Origin: Actinomycetota bacterium
GTDB taxonomy: Bacteria > Actinomycetota > Acidimicrobiia > Acidimicrobiales > Microtrichaceae
Length of the DNA: 53,694 nt
NCBI GenBank assembly: GCA_016870275.1
Contig: VGBZ01000015.1
Coordinates: 1-53,694, forward strand
Reading direction: 5' to 3'
The position numbers and the translations under genes were made by a program. This document shows positions 1 through 8,792 of this stretch, piece after piece (the first letter of the stretch is position 1; every line of letters starts with the position of its first letter). The notes under the pieces are model-generated. The model worked only from the letters and a program-made list of their open reading frames with translations. It searched no databases and was not told the origin of the DNA.

Positions 1-930
1 ATCGACGGTCTCGGGCTGCAACGTCCGCACGCCGTCGGTCTCGACGACCAGCGACGAGTACATGCGGGCCAGCGACGTGGCGTTGGTGACCCCGTTGGCC
101 GCTGGGATCTGCGCTGCCCGAACGCGCGGTTCGTTCCACGCGTGCTCCTCGGCGAACGCGCCACCCGGTGCGGTGAGCGCCCGACCGATCATGTTGTCCG
201 GCCCGAGGAACTGCTCGAGCATGGCGATCAGGCTCAGCGGAGCATCGTCGGATGCGGGGTCCTCCTCAGCCAGCATCATCGGCTCAGGGATGCTGCTCAT
301 GGGGATGAGGGGCGCCACCCGGTGCTGTTCGGATTCCGGGAGACCGATCCAGAAGTCCAGACCGAGTGGTGCGGCGACCTCCTCGGCGAAGAACTCACCG
401 ATGCTCTTTCCGCTGATCCGCCGGATGATCTCGCCGACGAGGAACCCGTAGGTGATGGCGTGGTAGCCGTGCTGCGTTCCCGGTTCCCACAGCGGTGCTG
501 ACTCGGCGAGTGCCATGGTGACGCTGTCCCAGTCGAGTGCCTCGTCCAGACTCATCGTGCGGTCGACGTCGACCAGTCCTGACTTGTGGCTGAGGAGCCA
601 GTTCACCGGAACGTCGCCCTTCCCGGCGGCGCCGAATTCGGGCCAGTACTCGACGACCGGAGCGTCGAGGTCGAGCAGGCCCCGTTCAGCGAGCAGGTGG
701 GCGCAGATGGCCGTGGCGCCCTTTGTCGTGGAGAAGACCAGTTGGAGGGTGTCCTCGTCGTAGGGGCGGCCGTCGGCGTCGGCCACACCGCCGGTCAGGG
801 AGACCACCTCTTCGCCGTCGACGAAGAGCGAGAACCCTGCACCCACGTCGCCGTGCAGTTCGAAGTTGGACTCGAAGGCATCGCCCACCGCCTCGAAGCC
901 CTCTGCGACGTGCCCGCGGATCTCAGTCAT
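1..930 (-). CDS. Serine hydrolase of the beta-lactamase class C / esterase family (C-terminus outside window)
   Basis: The 310 residues visible belong to the penicillin-binding-like serine hydrolases (beta-lactamase superfamily, EstB-like esterases). The nucleophile motif S-T-T-K lies near residue 70 (within QLVFSTTKG), followed by a conserved WLLSHKSGL block and a Y-H-A triad of the YxN/YSx type in GYHAITYG. It starts at ATG 930 behind a GGGAGA ribosome site. No signal peptide is visible, so a cytoplasmic esterase or amidase is more likely than a resistance beta-lactamase. The protein runs off the left edge, so the last C-terminal motif cannot be checked. Substrate unknown. Confidence 0.88.
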   Translation of the reverse strand, partial: MTEIRGHVAEGFEAVGDAFESNFELHGDVGAGFSLFVDGEEVVSLTGGVADADGRPYDEDTLQLVFSTTKGATAICAHLLAERGLLDLDAPVVEYWPEFGAAGKGDVPVNWLLSHKSGLVDVDRTMSLDEALDWDSVTMALAESAPLWEPGTQHGYHAITYGFLVGEIIRRISGKSIGEFFAEEVAAPLGLDFWIGLPESEQHRVAPLIPMSSIPEPMMLAEEDPASDDAPLSLIAMLEQFLGPDNMIGRALTAPGGAFAEEHAWNEPRVRAAQIPAANGVTNATSLARMYSSLVVETDGVRTLQPETVD

Positions 931-995
931 GCTTCTCCCGTTGTCTCCGCACTCGGCGCAGCGCCGAGAACTACCGGGGGCGATGCTACCTGCAA

Positions 996-1583
996 TCAGG
1001 TGGTCGAGAAGCTGGCCCGTTGGTACTCGACGGTCCCGTCGTCGTTGTTCAACTCGACCAGCACGGTGCTTTCACCAGAGGGGAGGGCGTCGAGGTCGAG
1101 TGGGGCGACGCCGTCGTTGAGAGGCCCTGACACGAGGGTGAAGGGTGCGACCTGGTCGACCTGGTCCGGTGGTCCGCCACCGGTCGGATCGTTCAGCCAG
1201 AACCGGACGAACAGGACGTCGTTTCCAGAGACCAGGATCCAGGCCCGGGATCCGATCAGTTCGGAACCGTCGAGCGGAGCGAGTGCCTCGGTCGGGCCGA
1301 CGGCGGAGAACTTCAGATTCTCGGCTGGTTCGAGTCGGATGACCTGAGCGGGCGCTGTGAGTTGATCTGCGCTCAGCGTCGAACCGAGCACGGCTGTGGG
1401 AACGGTGTCGGTCGTGGTGTCTGTCACAGTCCGAGTGGCGCGGGCTTGGTAGCCCATCGGGATGGTGACAGCTGCGGTCACGGCGAGGGCGAGGGCCACT
1501 GCGCCGAGCACGCGCTGCCAGCCGGGTGCCCCGACGCGACCCGGCTGCGCCCCGATTCCCTCCGTGTCAGCCACGGCATCCAT
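996..1583 (-). CDS. Single-pass membrane-anchored hypothetical protein
   Basis: This is a 195-residue protein I do not recognise. After about 25 polar residues there is one hydrophobic helix (about 27-45, rich in Ala, Val and Leu). It is followed by a Thr/Asp-rich linker and a mostly beta-looking domain with no cysteines, probably outside the membrane. It lies just downstream of, and on the same strand as, the LuxR-type regulator, so it may belong to that two-component operon. The start at ATG 1583 is uncertain, because no good ribosome site precedes it. Confidence 0.7.
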   Translation of the reverse strand: MDAVADTEGIGAQPGRVGAPGWQRVLGAVALALAVTAAVTIPMGYQARATRTVTDTTTDTVPTAVLGSTLSADQLTAPAQVIRLEPAENLKFSAVGPTEALAPLDGSELIGSRAWILVSGNDVLFVRFWLNDPTGGGPPDQVDQVAPFTLVSGPLNDGVAPLDLDALPSGESTVLVELNNDDGTVEYQRASFSTT

Positions 1584-1640
1584 GGTGTCGTACCCGACCC
1601 CTCGTCGGTCCAGTCCTGCCGGTGGGTAAATCCCGCGTCG

Positions 1641-2291
1641 TCACGTCTCGTCCTCCGGGTCAGGCTCGGAGTAGAGGTCGATGATTCCCAGTCGAACAGC
1701 AGAGAGCACGGCGTGGGTCAGGCTCTGCGTGTCGAGTCGGCGATACGTGGCATTGAGGTGGTTGTGCACCGTCTTCTGGGTGATTCCCAACGCCCGTGCC
1801 GCCTGCTTGGTGGACTTGCCGTCGGCGATCATCTGCAGGATCTCGACCTGGCGTTCCGAGAGGAGTTCAGCCTTGGGAATTGAGTTGAGGTGCTCGAGCA
1901 TCGACGCCGCCAGTTTCGGGCTGAGGACCTCCTCGCCGGAGTCGACCAACGTGAGCGTGTCGAGCACCTCGGCGAACGACGTGCCCTTGGTGAGGTATGC
2001 CGAAGCTCCGGCCTGCAGGGCGGCCTTGGTGCGTTCTGGATCGTCGTGCATGGTCAGCACCACGATTCGGACGTCGGGGTTGTCCGCTCGGATGCGGGTC
2101 GTGGCCTGGACACCGTCCAGCACGGGCATGGACAGGTCCATGAGGACGATGTCCGGGCTGTTGGCAGCGGCGAGCGCAACCGCTTCCTCACCGTTCTCGG
2201 CCTCGCCGACGACCTCGACGCCAGCACCCTCGAGTCCTCGTCGGATTCCATCACGCAGGATCTGGTGGTCGTCTGCGAGCAGCACCTTCAT
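1641..2291 (-). CDS. NarL/LuxR-family response regulator
   Basis: This is a 216-residue two-domain response regulator. The receiver domain (about 1-120) has the acidic pair D7-D8, the phospho-acceptor D52 in LMDLSMP, and the conserved K102 in YLTKGTS. The C-terminal LuxR helix-turn-helix (about 145-205) begins LLSERQVEILQMIADGKS and has the usual T-x-K-T-V-x-N-H-L recognition region. Its ATG overlaps the stop of the upstream histidine kinase (ATGA), so the two are co-translated and almost certainly cognate partners. DNA target and stimulus are unknown. Confidence 0.95.
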   Translation of the reverse strand: MKVLLADDHQILRDGIRRGLEGAGVEVVGEAENGEEAVALAAANSPDIVLMDLSMPVLDGVQATTRIRADNPDVRIVVLTMHDDPERTKAALQAGASAYLTKGTSFAEVLDTLTLVDSGEEVLSPKLAASMLEHLNSIPKAELLSERQVEILQMIADGKSTKQAARALGITQKTVHNHLNATYRRLDTQSLTHAVLSAVRLGIIDLYSEPDPEDET

Positions 2292-4312
2292 GATGATCGC
2301 CCCCCGGGTGATTGTTGGTCTGGTTGGAGTGTCGAGTTGTCCCGGACGCCGGAGCTCACCGTGATGGTGGTTCCCGCACCGGTACGGCTCTCGAAGCGCA
2401 GTTGGGCTCCGATCACATCGGCCCGTTCCCGCATCCCGATCAGACCGTAGGCGGCGTCCCGGGTGCTGGCGGTGATGTCGAAACCGTGACCGTCGTCAGC
2501 GACCACGAGCTGGTACTCGCCCTGTCGGGTGCCCCAATCGACCCGAACCGATGATGCTCCGGCGTGGCGTTCGACGTTGCTCAACGCCTCCTGCAGGATC
2601 CGGAGCAACTCCATCTCCACAGGAACAGCGGCCCGGTTGTCACCGTCGAGAGCATTGAACCTCGCTGGGATCCCGGTTCGTTCGGCGAACCGATTCGTCA
2701 TCTCCGCACCGCGTACCGAGAGGGGGTGGGCGTCGTCCACGCCGGCACGCAGGTCCGAGAGGGTGTACCTCAGTTCGTTGATCGCTGTGTCGACGTCGGA
2801 GCGCAGTCTGGTCACCTGTTCGCTCGGTGTCTGATCGGCGATCTGCTCGAGCTCGAGTGAGATGTAGGTGAGCCACTGTCCGAGGCGATCGTGGAGCTCG
2901 CGAGCGATCCGGCTCCGCTCCTCCTCGGCCCCGAGAGTCCGTAGCCTGGAAAACCACCTGGCATTGTCGAGACTCAGGCCGAGAACGTCGGTGAGCCCGC
3001 CGAGGAGGAGGAGTCGTCGGTGGTCGAAGTGCTCGGCGTCCGGGTGCTCCACGCCGAGCAGTCCAACTGTCCGGCCCCGAGCAGTGAGCGGAACGTAGAC
3101 GGCGCTGGCTCGACCCTGTTGCAGCGGCGCCGGGTCGTCGCTCCCTTCGGGGCCATTCACGGTCACGGGCCGATCTGCCCGGAGTGCCGAAGCGAGCGCA
3201 TCGGGCAGTTCGGAAGTGGGGTAGGCGGCGGTCATGACGCACCCGTCGGCGATCCGGGTGGTCCACTCGTCGGTCGGTTCGTCGAGGGTGAGAAGGACCA
3301 CCGTGTCGACATCGAGATCCCGGCGGAGTTGTTGTCGCGCTTTCTCGACGGTGTCCCGCAGACTCAGTGATCCCGGGAGGGTGCGTGCGGCCTGGGTGAG
3401 CAGAACGAGCAGGTCGTTTGCCTCGCTCAGTCGTGTCACTTCGATCGAGAGCTCGCTCTGGCCCCGGTCGGCCTCCTCGAGTCGGCGACGCAGAAAGGCG
3501 GCCCCAGCGATCGCCAGGATGATCACCATGAGCGCTGCGAGATCCCGACGACTGTCGAACTGCCCGCCGACGTCGACACGACCCGCCGGTGTTGCCACGA
3601 TCAGGACGAGTACACCGATCGCCGCGGCGATCGCTCCCCGCCAACCACCCCAGCCGAGTGTGACGACGATGACCGCCGAGAGCAGCACGAAGAAGTAGGG
3701 GCTCTCCACCCCACCATCGACTCCGACGACGATCCCCACGGCCACCACGTCGAGGAAGGGTGTGACGACGCTTCGCCAGTCGGTGGCCCCGGGTCGGACG
3801 GGAATCATGGTCCGGTAGGTCGTGACGAACAGGCAGACCGCCGTGGCGACCACTGCGGTGTAGCTCCCTCGGAACGCTGCTGGGGCGGCGAAGAGCAGCC
3901 CGAACCCGACCGACCCCCAGCGCAGGGCCAGGATCGCCGGTCCGATGATCGTCTGGTAGGACGGCGCCGGGGAAGGCCCGGTACGGGCCGACGCCGTCAG
4001 CGTTTCCGAAGCGGTGATCGGCGAGGTGTCAGGGCCAGCAGCTTGGCTGGATCGGTGACTGTGGTCGGGTGCCCGGGGCGCGAGCCGCTGATCCTGGATC
4101 GGGCCCCAGCCATCCGCTGCTGCAGCGCCCCCCTGGTCGTCTGGTCCGCTCGGCGCTCCGGCGGTCGGCCGCTCGCTCGTCGACTCCGTGCGGGTGAGCC
4201 TACCGATGGAAGGCGGTCTCTGGTCACACTTCCTGGGTGGTGCGATGTCGGGGCCTAGTATTCGACGTCCGTCCGGAGGCTCGTACCCAGCCCGGTGGCG
4301 CTGTTCCTGCAC
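2288..4312 (-). CDS. Membrane sensor histidine kinase with GAF domain (HisKA_3 type)
   Basis: This is a NarX/DesK-like kinase. About 115 residues rich in Pro, Ser, Gly and Arg at the N-terminus are followed by several transmembrane helices (about 120-270), a GAF-like sensor domain (about 300-450), the dimerisation/phosphorylation motif RIARELHDRLGQ with its His near residue 472, and a HATPase domain with N-box EALSNVERHA and G-box DDGHGF. It phosphorylates the overlapping LuxR-type regulator. The start is doubtful: GTG 4312 has no ribosome site and the first 115 residues look disordered or non-coding, so the true protein may begin nearer the first helix. The kinase itself is certain. Confidence 0.92.
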   Translation of the reverse strand: MQEQRHRAGYEPPDGRRILGPDIAPPRKCDQRPPSIGRLTRTESTSERPTAGAPSGPDDQGGAAAADGWGPIQDQRLAPRAPDHSHRSSQAAGPDTSPITASETLTASARTGPSPAPSYQTIIGPAILALRWGSVGFGLLFAAPAAFRGSYTAVVATAVCLFVTTYRTMIPVRPGATDWRSVVTPFLDVVAVGIVVGVDGGVESPYFFVLLSAVIVVTLGWGGWRGAIAAAIGVLVLIVATPAGRVDVGGQFDSRRDLAALMVIILAIAGAAFLRRRLEEADRGQSELSIEVTRLSEANDLLVLLTQAARTLPGSLSLRDTVEKARQQLRRDLDVDTVVLLTLDEPTDEWTTRIADGCVMTAAYPTSELPDALASALRADRPVTVNGPEGSDDPAPLQQGRASAVYVPLTARGRTVGLLGVEHPDAEHFDHRRLLLLGGLTDVLGLSLDNARWFSRLRTLGAEEERSRIARELHDRLGQWLTYISLELEQIADQTPSEQVTRLRSDVDTAINELRYTLSDLRAGVDDAHPLSVRGAEMTNRFAERTGIPARFNALDGDNRAAVPVEMELLRILQEALSNVERHAGASSVRVDWGTRQGEYQLVVADDGHGFDITASTRDAAYGLIGMRERADVIGAQLRFESRTGAGTTITVSSGVRDNSTLQPDQQSPGGRSS

Positions 4313-4348
4313 AGGGAGGACACCGGCGGCGGCCGCGGGAGGTCACAC

Positions 4349-5278
4349 GTGAGTGAGGAGACCGGCAGCGAGACGGCGGATTCGGTGAAGTTTCCCGGTG
4401 CCCGTCGCCCCGATCGGCGACGGCGGGTGGAGCACGCCGGGGTGAGCCTCTCGGTGGCCGAGTGGGGTGACCCACAGGCTGATCCGGTGGTGGTCGCGCA
4501 CGGTGGGTTCGACTTCGCCGAGACCCTCAATGTCTTCGCGCCGATGATCGCCGATGCCGGCTGGCGGGTGGTGAGCTGGGACCAGCGGGGCCACGGCGAC
4601 TCGGACCGAACTGCGCTCTACAGCTGGGACGCCGATCTTCGTGATGCCGTGGCGGTGATCGACTCGGTGTCACCCGGGCCGCTGCCGCTCATCGGGCACT
4701 CCAAGGGCGGGTCGCTGCTGATGTACCTCGCCGGAGCCATGCCGAGTCGCGTCTCGGCGCTGGTCAACCTCGACGGTCTCCCGTCGTGGGGACGGATGTC
4801 GGATGTAGCGGACCGCGAACGGAGTCGTTCGTTGCGGCGAGAGCTCTCTTCTTGGTTGGAACACCGGCGGACGTTGGTCGGTAAGGAGCGCAAACCGGGG
4901 AGCATCGACGATCTCGCCCGCCGTCGTGGCCGGATGAATCCGAGACTCTCCCAGGAGTGGTTGCGGTACCTCGTGACCGTCGGTGCGGTTCACTCCGAGG
5001 ACGGTTGGCGCTGGAAGATCGATCCGACCATGCGTCTCGGTGGTTTCGGGCCGTTCCAACCGGAGTGGGCGCTGCAGCATCTCCCCGGACTCGCCGTTCC
5101 CTTCCTCGGTGTGCTCGGCCTGGAGGACGAGTTGATGGGTTGGGGAACCCGTCCAGAACACGTCGGTGGATTCCTGCCACCCGATCACCGCTTCGAGACG
5201 CTCGAGGGTGTGGGCCACTTCGTTCACATCGAACAGCCACGCCGAGTCGCTGACCTGGTGTGTGACTTCTTGTCATGA
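4349..5278 (+). CDS. Alpha/beta hydrolase
   Basis: This is a 309-residue alpha/beta-hydrolase-fold enzyme. The oxyanion region is VVVAHGGFDF, the nucleophile elbow is G-H-S-K-G, and the acid is probably the Asp in VLGLEDE. The catalytic His is in GVGHFVHIEQP near the C-terminus. I chose GTG 4349 because GGGAGG lies seven bases upstream; an in-frame ATG at 4295 would overlap the divergent kinase. The stop overlaps the start of a second hydrolase-fold gene (ATGA), so the two are translationally coupled. The substrate cannot be told; epoxide-hydrolase or lipase-like enzymes are both possible. Confidence 0.9.
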   Translation: MSEETGSETADSVKFPGARRPDRRRRVEHAGVSLSVAEWGDPQADPVVVAHGGFDFAETLNVFAPMIADAGWRVVSWDQRGHGDSDRTALYSWDADLRDAVAVIDSVSPGPLPLIGHSKGGSLLMYLAGAMPSRVSALVNLDGLPSWGRMSDVADRERSRSLRRELSSWLEHRRTLVGKERKPGSIDDLARRRGRMNPRLSQEWLRYLVTVGAVHSEDGWRWKIDPTMRLGGFGPFQPEWALQHLPGLAVPFLGVLGLEDELMGWGTRPEHVGGFLPPDHRFETLEGVGHFVHIEQPRRVADLVCDFLS

Positions 5279-5943
5279 GCGACCGACGGACGACATGGAT
5301 CCAACACAACCGTGTGCGGTTGGCGCTGCACGAACTCCAGCCCGGCGCTGCAGCGTCGTTCAGACCGTTGCTGTTGTTGCACGGTCTGGGTGAATCCACC
5401 CCGACGAGCCTGCCGACGGGCCTGTCCTGGCCGGGGCCGGTGCTCGGCCTCGATTTCACCGGCCACGGCGAGTCGACCGTTCCAACGGGCGGCGGCTACA
5501 CCGCCGAGATCCTCGTGGCTGATGCCGACGCAGTGATCTCACGGATCGGGAGCGTCACCATCGTCGGTCGCGGCCTCGGCGCCTACATCGGTCTGCTCGT
5601 GACGGGGGCCCGTCCGGAACTGGTTCGGGGCCTGGCGCTGAGTGACGGTGCGGGGTTGGTCGGAGGCGGAACCGAGCCCGGATCGGCGTCCATCGTCTAC
5701 CCGGAGCCCGGGCGTCACGCTTCGCCCGATCCGTACGCCCTCGTTGAGTTGTCCCGTGATCCCCGTCCTGAGTCCTACGTTCAGAACTTCATGGACTTCA
5801 TCCTCGACGGCAGCGACCTCGCCGAACCGGTCAACATCCACACGGCGCTGCACCCACCGTGGATCGAGGCGCTCCTCGGAGGACCCGGTGTGTCCCGGGA
5901 TCCTCTGCCAGTGGCACTCCAACGGTTCGCCGGGATCTCCTGA
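5275..5943 (+). CDS. Degenerate alpha/beta-hydrolase-fold protein
   Basis: This 222-residue protein follows the same fold as its upstream neighbour: LLLHGLGE oxyanion loop, then GLDFTGHGES. At the nucleophile elbow it reads G-R-G-L-G, so Leu stands where the catalytic Ser of GxSxG should be. It is about 70-80 residues shorter than usual and ends without a recognisable His motif. It is probably non-catalytic, perhaps a partner or pseudo-enzyme of the preceding hydrolase, to which it is coupled by a 4-base overlap. The reading frame is intact, so it is not an obvious pseudogene. Confidence 0.8.
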   Translation: MSDRRTTWIQHNRVRLALHELQPGAAASFRPLLLLHGLGESTPTSLPTGLSWPGPVLGLDFTGHGESTVPTGGGYTAEILVADADAVISRIGSVTIVGRGLGAYIGLLVTGARPELVRGLALSDGAGLVGGGTEPGSASIVYPEPGRHASPDPYALVELSRDPRPESYVQNFMDFILDGSDLAEPVNIHTALHPPWIEALLGGPGVSRDPLPVALQRFAGIS

Positions 5944-5991
5944 GTCGGATCGGTCACGTGGGGCCGACCGTCCGGGTTCGGCAGGACGGGT

Positions 5992-6603
5992 TCAGTTGGA
6001 CGGGGCCGTGGCGAGCCCGGCGAGGGTCGTGTCGACCACGTCGTCGAGGAGGTGTTCGAACTCCTTGGGGATGATCACCGTGCCGTCCCGGGCCCCGAGC
6101 AGCAGCACGGTGGCGCACCCGTGGTTGGTGGCCCAGAGCACCATCGCCACCTGAGCCGGATCCCGATCGCTGTGGATCAACCCTGCATCGATCGCTTCGG
6201 CGACGGCGGTTGCTGGAAGCGTGAATGCCTCGGTTGCGGCTGCGAGCGAGTTGTCGACCTGAGGAAGGTCGATCGAGTCCGGCCGGTACTGGAACATGAC
6301 CTCGAAGACGCTGGGGTCCGCCAGGGCCAGTTCGACGTACGCCCGTCCGTAGGCCCGCAGTCGCTCCAGGGGGTCGGGTTCCGTCACGGCTTCCATTCGC
6401 TCGACGAGGTCGCCGAAGCCAACCTCGGCGACGGCTCGCATCAGGTCGTCCTTGTCCTCGACGTGGGCGTACAGCGCCGGGGCCGTGACCCCGAGACGTC
6501 CGGCGAGTTTGCGCAACGAGATCCCGTCGAGGTCGGTCGAACGGAGCATCTCGCGGGTCGCAGCGACGATCGACTCCCGAGTGAGGACGTCACGACGAAC
6601 CAC
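5992..6603 (-). CDS. TetR/AcrR-family transcriptional regulator
   Basis: The N-terminal helix-turn-helix (about 8-55) is typical of TetR regulators: ESIVAATREML, then ISLRKLAGRLGVTAPALYAHVEDKDDL. The remaining 150 residues form the ligand-binding and dimerisation domain, including the LRAYGRAYVELALADPSVFEVMF region seen in TetR proteins with a WHG-type C-domain. GTG 6603 is preceded at six bases by TAGCCT, so the message is probably leaderless. It is convergent with the hydrolase pair; the regulated gene is not obvious. Confidence 0.92.
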   Translation of the reverse strand: MVRRDVLTRESIVAATREMLRSTDLDGISLRKLAGRLGVTAPALYAHVEDKDDLMRAVAEVGFGDLVERMEAVTEPDPLERLRAYGRAYVELALADPSVFEVMFQYRPDSIDLPQVDNSLAAATEAFTLPATAVAEAIDAGLIHSDRDPAQVAMVLWATNHGCATVLLLGARDGTVIIPKEFEHLLDDVVDTTLAGLATAPSN

Positions 6604-6609
6604 ACCGTG

Positions 6610-6615
6610 AGGCTA
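6610..6615 (-). promoter_or_regulatory. -10 element TAGCCT of the TetR gene (leaderless)
   Basis: TAGCCT on the minus strand lies six bases before the GTG start. There is no ribosome site between them, as expected when transcription begins at the start codon. Confidence 0.6.
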
Positions 6616-6689
6616 CCCCTGTCTCCAGCGGTCAAGTGGTTGCGTCCGACCGCTCGCCGCCGGGGTTCCCGACGGAGGCGGCTGAGTGG

Positions 6690-6917
6690 TCAGTCCTCGT
6701 CGAGCGCAGTGCGTTCGAGGACGTCCTCCACGGCGAAGCGAGCACGGTCGAGGCGGTCCCGGCAGATTCGCACGAGTTCGCTGGCCCGCTCAACGCGACC
6801 CGCAAGGTGGTCGACCTCCAGTTCGCTCGACTCGAGCTCGGCGACGATCGCCTCGAGCTCGGCGAGGGACTCGGCGAATCCCGGTCCGGTCGGTTCTTCG
6901 TCGTCGGTGGTGCTCAC
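6690..6917 (-). CDS. xseB: Exodeoxyribonuclease VII small subunit
   Basis: This 75-residue protein matches XseB: the core FAESLAELEAIVAELE is followed by an amphipathic second helix (LAGRVERASELVRICRDRL), forming the helical hairpin that binds XseA in several copies. The start codon GTG 6917 overlaps the xseA stop (GTGA), the usual arrangement. Exonuclease VII degrades single-stranded DNA to oligonucleotides in both directions and contributes to mismatch repair and damage repair. Confidence 0.95.
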   Translation of the reverse strand: MSTTDDEEPTGPGFAESLAELEAIVAELESSELEVDHLAGRVERASELVRICRDRLDRARFAVEDVLERTALDED

Positions 6918-8215
6918 GCGCTTCCTCTCGCTGGTGCTGTGCTGATCGTGGCTCTGACTGTCGACGTGATGGTCCCGGCGGCAACGGTCGTCGTCAGTTC
7001 GTCTCCGTCATCGAGGACCAACGGATCCCGGACCACTGAGCCGTCGGTGGTTCGGGTGATGCTCCAGCCCCGGGCCAACGCCACGGCCGGGTCGACAGCG
7101 TGTCGACGGGTCTCGAGGTTCCTGAGCCGTTCATCGGCTCGTTCGAGTCGCCGAAGCACCCCTTGGGTCACGCGCCGCCACGACTCGGCGGTTCGACCGT
7201 CCGCCACGGTGAGCACCCGTTCGCTGCAGACGGCGAGTCGTTGCGAGGCCCGGTGCAGCCGTCGGTCCGATACGTCGAGACGCTGTCGTGCCGTCTCGAC
7301 GATCGCCCCGGCCAGCTCGTCGAAGCGAGCCAGGGCGTCGCTGGCTCGTTCCCCGAGGAACGCCGCAGCGGCGGTCGGGGTCTTGCGGGCGGCGTGGGCA
7401 ACCTCGTCGGCGATGCTGTGGTCGATCTCGTGGCCGATGCCTGTCACCACCGGGACCGACAGTCCGGCGATGGTCCGGGCGAGTTGCTCGTCGTCGAACG
7501 CCGCGAGATCCGTGGCCGCACCGCCGCCGCGTACGAGCAGCACGACATCGACATCGAGGGTCTCCGCCGTCCGCAGCGCAGCGATCAGTTCCGCTGGGGC
7601 CACTTGGCCCTGGGTGCTCGAATGGAGCTGGAGCACAGTGAACGGAATCTGCCACCGTTCGAGCTCGTGCAGGGCATCGGCGTGGGCTGCGCTCCCGACG
7701 CTGGTGATGAGCGCCACCCGAAGCGGCAGGACGGCGAGTGGCACGCCGGCGTTGCGTTGGAGCAGCCCCTCCCGTGTGATCGCTTCGAGCACCCGGGCCC
7801 GTTCCTGGCCGAGCACGCCCAGCGTGAACGCCGGGTCGAGGTCCGTCATCTTGAGTTGCAGCTGGCTCCGCACGGCGTAGGAGCCGAGCGATCCTGCGAC
7901 CCGAACTCGCACGCCCTCGGCGAGTTCGACAGCGCCACCGGCCTCGCTGAGCCGACGTCGGATGTCGGCCATCTGGTACTTCCAGAGGGTGACCTCCAGG
8001 ATCGGACGCTGCCCGCCCGTTGCGTCCGGGTCCGACAGTGTGATGTAGGTGTGACCTGCGTTCGAGGTGAAGACCTTGGTGATCTCACCCTCGACCCAGA
8101 CCTCGGAGCCGAACACCTCAGCGAGCACGCCGCTGACGGCGGCATGCAGGTCCGCAACGCTCCAGGACCGGCCGAGCAGTTCGGTGTCGGGGTCGGTCCT
8201 CGGGTCGGTAGCCAC
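6914..8215 (-). CDS. xseA: Exodeoxyribonuclease VII large subunit
   Basis: This is a 433-residue XseA. The N-terminal OB-fold (about 15-115) opens with WSVADLHAAVSGVLAEVF and includes VWVEGEITKV. The central nuclease domain carries ALITSVGSAAHADALHEL, LLVRGGGAATDLAAFDDE and the conserved VVTGIGHEID block. The C-terminal coiled coil binds XseB. GTG 8215 lies ten bases after the usp stop, so usp, xseA and xseB appear to be one transcription unit. The coupling of a stress protein to a DNA-repair nuclease is plausible but not proven here. Confidence 0.95.
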   Translation of the reverse strand: MATDPRTDPDTELLGRSWSVADLHAAVSGVLAEVFGSEVWVEGEITKVFTSNAGHTYITLSDPDATGGQRPILEVTLWKYQMADIRRRLSEAGGAVELAEGVRVRVAGSLGSYAVRSQLQLKMTDLDPAFTLGVLGQERARVLEAITREGLLQRNAGVPLAVLPLRVALITSVGSAAHADALHELERWQIPFTVLQLHSSTQGQVAPAELIAALRTAETLDVDVVLLVRGGGAATDLAAFDDEQLARTIAGLSVPVVTGIGHEIDHSIADEVAHAARKTPTAAAAFLGERASDALARFDELAGAIVETARQRLDVSDRRLHRASQRLAVCSERVLTVADGRTAESWRRVTQGVLRRLERADERLRNLETRRHAVDPAVALARGWSITRTTDGSVVRDPLVLDDGDELTTTVAAGTITSTVRATISTAPARGSA

Positions 8216-8225
8216 CGGCCCGCCG

Positions 8226-8699
8226 TCAGCTCGGGTCGGGTGCGTCGGCGTGAGGCTCGGGCCGGATGACGAGCACCGGGATCAAGCTGTTGTGGATCAC
8301 GTACTCGCTGACCGAACCGATCACCACGCGCTTGAACCACCCCTTGCCGTGGGATCCGACGACGATCACGTCTGCGCCGACCTCGCCGGCGACGTGGACG
8401 ATCATCTGACCCGAGGCCCCCTCAACGAGTCGCTTGTCGACCGTGGACGGGTCCAGGCCGAGAGCGGCGATGGTGGCGTCGAGTTCGTCCCCGCCCTCGT
8501 CGAGGATCATGGTGCGAGCCTGCTCGGATTCCTCTGGCGTCATCAGGTTGCTCTCAAATCCCCCGGCGCCGGAGTCCTCGGCAACGGAGGTGTCAGCGAC
8601 GGTCAACAGGGTCACGTGGCCGGGAGAGAGCAACTCGACTCCCTTGCGTGCGGCGTCGAGCGACACTTCGGATCCGTCGGTGGCGATGAGCGCGTGCAC
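8226..8699 (-). CDS. Universal stress protein (UspA family)
   Basis: This is a 157-residue UspA-fold protein. It begins MHALIATDGSEVS (the acidic residue and Ser of the first strand) and ends with the nucleotide-binding signature G-S-H-G-K-G-x(8)-G-S-V-S, the GxxG-x(9)-G[S/T] motif of ATP-binding members. GTG 8699 has GGAGGTC upstream. It is first in an apparent operon with xseA-xseB. Confidence 0.93.
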   Translation of the reverse strand: MHALIATDGSEVSLDAARKGVELLSPGHVTLLTVADTSVAEDSGAGGFESNLMTPEESEQARTMILDEGGDELDATIAALGLDPSTVDKRLVEGASGQMIVHVAGEVGADVIVVGSHGKGWFKRVVIGSVSEYVIHNSLIPVLVIRPEPHADAPDPS

Positions 8700-8733
8700 G
8701 AGTGACCTCCAGGTGCGTCAGATGGCGACACGC

Positions 8734-8739
8734 ACCCTA
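8734..8739 (-). promoter_or_regulatory. Possible -10 element TAGGGT upstream of usp
   Basis: TAGGGT on the minus strand lies about 35 bases before the usp start and upstream of its GGAGG ribosome site. It would give a short 5' leader. No convincing -35 was seen. Confidence 0.35.
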
Positions 8740-8780
8740 GAGGAACCCAAGGACAGGTCGCTCCAGCACCTCGGGTCGGG

Positions 8781-8786
8781 CAGGAT
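8781..8786 (+). promoter_or_regulatory. -10 element CAGGAT of the SDR gene (leaderless)
   Basis: CAGGAT ends exactly six bases before GTG 8793, with no ribosome site between. Confidence 0.45.
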
Positions 8787-8792
8787 GATCGT

